NCBI GenBank assembly: GCA_902805485.1 | Contig: CADCTM010000794.1 | Coordinates: forward strand, 1 to 7,996 | DNA: 7,996 nucleotides | Origin: an uncultured Coleofasciculus sp. | Lineage (GTDB): Bacteria; Cyanobacteriota; Cyanobacteriia; Cyanobacteriales; Coleofasciculaceae | Reading direction: 5' to 3' | Shown here: positions 6,223 to 7,996 of the stretch, piece after piece | How the letters are laid out: each line of letters begins with the position of its first letter | Numbering within the stretch: position 1 is the stretch's first letter | Translations under genes and position numbers: made by a program | The notes under the pieces: model-generated | What the model was told of the DNA's origin: nothing | Database searches by the model: none | Seen by the model: the letters and a program-made list of their open reading frames with translations, nothing else

Positions 6223-7287
6223 ATGATTGCAACCCAGCCGAAACAGGCTGATTTTGACCAAAGAACACCGATTCTGGCTGTAGGAGTCGATAACGGGCAC
6301 GGACTTCTCAAAGTTGTTCTAGATGCCGATTTCAGGCAAATGAAAGTGCGTTGCCCTTCCAAGTTCAAGGAACTCCGAGAAGATTTACTGGACTATCCCA
6401 CATCAAAGTACGGCAGTACGTTCTACTACCGAGATGGGGATGCTAAGGAATTGATTGGTCGCGAGTTCAAGACGGGAGAGCTGGCATACACCACTGACCC
6501 CTATGGACACACCAAGCTCAGTGATAAGGCAGAGTACAAAATTGATTATGCATTGCACAGCATTTTAGGAGCATTGGGTACTCTACCTTACCGTCAGGTG
6601 TGGAACCTGTATCTAGTCGCCAGCATCCACAATTCAAAGCTCTTTGCTCATCAGCTCACCGAAGTGCTGGAAGGTACTCACGTTGTCAACTTCAACGGCA
6701 AAGCTGCTTCCCAGTCAATCATCAAGCTTCATGTTGGGCTGGTTGCCCCAGAAGGAGCTGGCAGTTACGTCTATTGTAGACATCAAAACCTAATCGACCC
6801 GACAAAAATCGCGATCGCTCTGGACTTTGGAACTGGCACGATAATCCCTACCGTGTTTGCTCCAGGTGGCTCAATTGAGTATCGGGAAGTTTTAAGTGTG
6901 GGTGGTTGTGTTGACCTGTTGGATGAGATCGCCCGCGTGCGAGAACTTCAGATTTATGAGGGCGGCAAGCTGGGGGACATTGAACTGATTCGTCAAGGCA
7001 TTGAGAACAGAAGTTTCCTTTATGGGAATAGCGGTATTAGCTTTCGGGAGGCATACCAACGTGAGTTAATGCCTTGGCTAAAAGACCGTTTCAGTTTGGC
7101 TCTAAAAACCGTCCAACCTTGGAGGAAGCTAGCTGGCAGTTTCGTTGTCTGGGGCGGAGGCGCACAACTTCCAGGTGTTGCCGCTGCTGTTGAGAAATTC
7201 GGTTTTACTGCCGTAGCCGATGGGAGTTGGGCAAATGCTTTAGGGCTTCAACGTCTTGCACAAAGCCGTTTAGAGAGGAGCAAATAA
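6223..7287 (+). CDS. parM: ParM/StbA-like actin-family plasmid partition ATPase
   Basis: This is a 354-residue actin-like protein expected to polymerise with ATP and push or pull plasmid copies apart in the cytoplasm. The actin-fold signatures appear in order: phosphate-1 loop VGVDNGHGLLKVV (20-32, Asp23), phosphate-2 loop ALDFGTGTIIP (Asp201, Gly203, Thr204, Gly205), and the adenosine motif VVWGGGAQLPG (from 308). The C-terminal GSWANALGLQRLA is also typical of ParM/Alp7-like proteins. The length matches the family (about 320-390 aa). ATG 6223 has GAGG 10 bases upstream. The stop TAA is only 2 bases before the next gene, whose ribosome binding site lies within the last codons here, so the two form a tight operon. 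The family call is firm; the filament behaviour is inferred from the family. Confidence 0.9.
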   Translation: MIATQPKQADFDQRTPILAVGVDNGHGLLKVVLDADFRQMKVRCPSKFKELREDLLDYPTSKYGSTFYYRDGDAKELIGREFKTGELAYTTDPYGHTKLSDKAEYKIDYALHSILGALGTLPYRQVWNLYLVASIHNSKLFAHQLTEVLEGTHVVNFNGKAASQSIIKLHVGLVAPEGAGSYVYCRHQNLIDPTKIAIALDFGTGTIIPTVFAPGGSIEYREVLSVGGCVDLLDEIARVRELQIYEGGKLGDIELIRQGIENRSFLYGNSGISFREAYQRELMPWLKDRFSLALKTVQPWRKLAGSFVVWGGGAQLPGVAAAVEKFGFTAVADGSWANALGLQRLAQSRLERSK

Positions 7288-7289
7288 TT

Positions 7290-7640
7290 ATGGCAGAAAA
7301 TACACGGGTTCGCTTGGAACCAGACCTTGAAAATTACCTCAAGACGCAATCGGAGCGAGTCTTGGGTAAGTCGGGAGAGAAGCTAACAGGGGCTGAGCTA
7401 ACCACCTTGACCAATCGGGTGCTTTATGAACACAAGATGGCTCAGTCGATGGCGCGTCAGGTGCCTTTGGCAAAACTGTTTAACTGGCTCATGGGATTAG
7501 TTCCTAGTAGTGGCAGCAAGGTAGTGGCATTACAAACATCGACTGATGCACCCGCGTTGGAACCATCCAAGGCTGAAACCTTGGACTTTGAGGCAGACTT
7601 TGCCAGCCAATTTGAACTTGATATGGAAGATGCAGCCTAA
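7290..7640 (+). CDS. parR: ParR-like centromere-binding adaptor, 116 aa
   Basis: This is probably the DNA-binding partner that links the centromere to ParM filaments. Residues 5-25 (TRVRLEPDLENYLKTQ) and 34-48 look like the strand, helix A and helix B of a ribbon-helix-helix fold, which ParR proteins share. The tail (96-116) is strongly acidic, with eight Asp/Glu and no Lys/Arg, and two Phe; in known ParR proteins the C-terminal segment contacts ParM, so this tail is the candidate contact. ATG 7290 is chosen because GAGAGGAG (7273-7280) lies 9 bases upstream; an upstream in-frame start at 7227 would overlap parM by 61 bases. ParR sequences diverge widely, so the call rests mostly on its place 2 bases after parM, its size and the fold pattern. 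Confidence 0.72.
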   Translation: MAENTRVRLEPDLENYLKTQSERVLGKSGEKLTGAELTTLTNRVLYEHKMAQSMARQVPLAKLFNWLMGLVPSSGSKVVALQTSTDAPALEPSKAETLDFEADFASQFELDMEDAA

Positions 7641-7642
7641 CA

Positions 7643-7747
7643 ATGTTCAAGTTCTTCCAAAAACTCAAAGAACGATGGGAAGTCAAAGAGGCAATCGCAC
7701 TCATCCGTGTGCTTACAACAAAGACTTGTACAAAGCATGGCATTTGA
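7643..7747 (+). CDS. Short ORF after parR, possibly a gene cut off by an IS remnant
   Basis: An ATG 2 bases after the parR stop opens a 34-codon frame starting MFKFFQKLKERWEVKEAIA, which looks like the amphipathic start of a real protein. From about 7684 the DNA makes better sense in another frame as transposase, so the later codons here are probably not native. Only a weak GGAAG precedes it. It may be the 5' stub of a third gene of the partition operon, or chance. Confidence 0.25.
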   Translation: MFKFFQKLKERWEVKEAIALIRVLTTKTCTKHGI

Positions 7748-7866
7748 TTGAAAACTTTTTCGCCAAACTCAAGCAATATAGAGCGATTGCCACCCCTTAC
7801 GACAAATATGCTACCAACTTTCAGGGTGCAATTTACATCGCGGCTTCCGTCATTTTGCTTAATTGA
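7678..7866 (+). pseudogene. 3' remnant of an IS5-family transposase
   Basis: The frame reads the C-terminal end of an IS5-family DDE transposase: YNKDLYKAWHLIENFFAK, then LKQYRAIATPYDKYATNF and GAIYIAASVILLN before TGA at 7864. The family consensus here is close to YxKxLYKxRHxIENFFxxLKQYRAIATRYDKTAxNF, with the catalytic Glu in the IENFF segment. The Arg usual before HxIENF is Trp here, and the Arg of ATRYDKT is Pro. Only about 60 residues remain; the start, the two catalytic Asp residues and the left end are gone, so it cannot transpose itself. The left junction, near 7680, lies in or right after the short ORF that follows parR. I could not fix the right terminal repeat. Confidence 0.8.
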
Positions 7867-7908
7867 GGACACCACCTAATTGCCGTCAAAAATTTTTCAT
7901 AAAAAGAG

Positions 7909-7937
7909 TTGACAAAGGGTGGAGGAGGATATACATT
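7909..7937 (+). promoter_or_regulatory. Candidate promoter at the right edge
   Basis: A perfect TTGACA (7909-7914) is followed after 17 bases by TACATT (7932-7937, four of six consensus bases). It points out of the window, away from the transposase remnant. It overlaps a purine-rich GGAGGAGG (7921-7928) that could instead be a ribosome binding site, and both cannot serve the same start. Confidence 0.4.
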
Positions 7938-7996
7938 GGTAAATGCGCCAGAAAAGAGGCAACTCGTAGAAAGCGCCCCGAACCTAGATAATATAA
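7936..7996 (+). CDS. Possible start of a gene leaving the window (TTG start)
   Basis: A TTG at 7936 stands 7 bases after GGAGGAGG (7921-7928) and opens a frame to the window edge, reading VNAPEKRQLVESAPNLDNI after the start. The composition looks protein-like, but only 20 codons are visible and no family is recognised. The competing promoter at 7909-7937 overlaps the start codon. Confidence 0.3.
   Translation, partial: MVNAPEKRQLVESAPNLDNI

Larger units (their letters stand above)
1969..6818. repeat. HIP1 sites (GCGATCGC), nine copies
   Basis: Perfect palindromes start at 1969, 2390, 2452, 4385, 4727, 5119, 5591, 5829 and 6811. HIP1 is strongly over-represented in many cyanobacterial genomes. 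None is present in 1-1968, which covers the integrase, or after 6818. Confidence 0.85.

Noticed and set aside
1..7996. CRISPR array, tRNA or rRNA genes
   Set aside because: No regularly spaced repeats of 25-40 bases and no tRNA- or rRNA-like sequence were seen on reading both strands.

Overview
The window looks like part of a cyanobacterial plasmid backbone. The main taxonomic clue is the cyanobacterial HIP1 palindrome GCGATCGC. I find nine perfect copies (starting at 1969, 2390, 2452, 4385, 4727, 5119, 5591, 5829 and 6811), far more than expected by chance in 8 kb. The gene set is one of replication, partition and recombination, with no chromosomal housekeeping gene, so a plasmid or phage-plasmid is the natural reading. 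The genus cannot be named from this sequence alone.

Layout. 1-1860 (+): a large tyrosine recombinase/integrase, open to the left edge and therefore possibly missing its N-terminus. 1861-2139: a convergent intergenic stretch with no convincing gene. 2131-2160: a hairpin that can terminate transcription from both sides. 2140-5151 (-): a 1003-residue replication protein with an N-terminal DUF3854/TOPRIM-like part, an SF3 (D5/P4-type) helicase core, a long low-complexity linker and a C-terminal helical part. 5152-5331: an unusually structured leader and intergenic region upstream of the replication gene, with competing inverted repeats around its ribosome binding site and a strong hairpin followed by a T-run. 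5332-5556 (-): a 74-residue unknown protein. 5543-6004 (-): a small DNA-binding regulator (ribbon-helix-helix plus Cro/C1-like domain), overlapping the previous gene by 14 bases. 6005-6222: a divergent regulatory region with a candidate promoter/operator for the regulator and short repeats at 10-base spacing that may be the partition centromere. 6223-7287 (+): a ParM-type actin-like ATPase. 7290-7640 (+): a small ParR-like adaptor. 7643-7866: a short ORF running into the 3' remnant of an IS5-family transposase. 7867-7996: a possible promoter and/or the start of a further gene.

How it works together. The helicase protein would unwind and start replication. The regulator gene and its small partner lie upstream of it on the same strand and may control it. 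The ParM/ParR pair with a DNA site upstream would segregate copies at division. The recombinase could resolve multimers or integrate the element. The most interesting feature is the leader of the replication gene: its ribosome binding site can be covered or freed by mutually exclusive stems, and a strand-opposed terminator sits just upstream. This resembles a copy-number control switch, but that function is inferred from sequence only.
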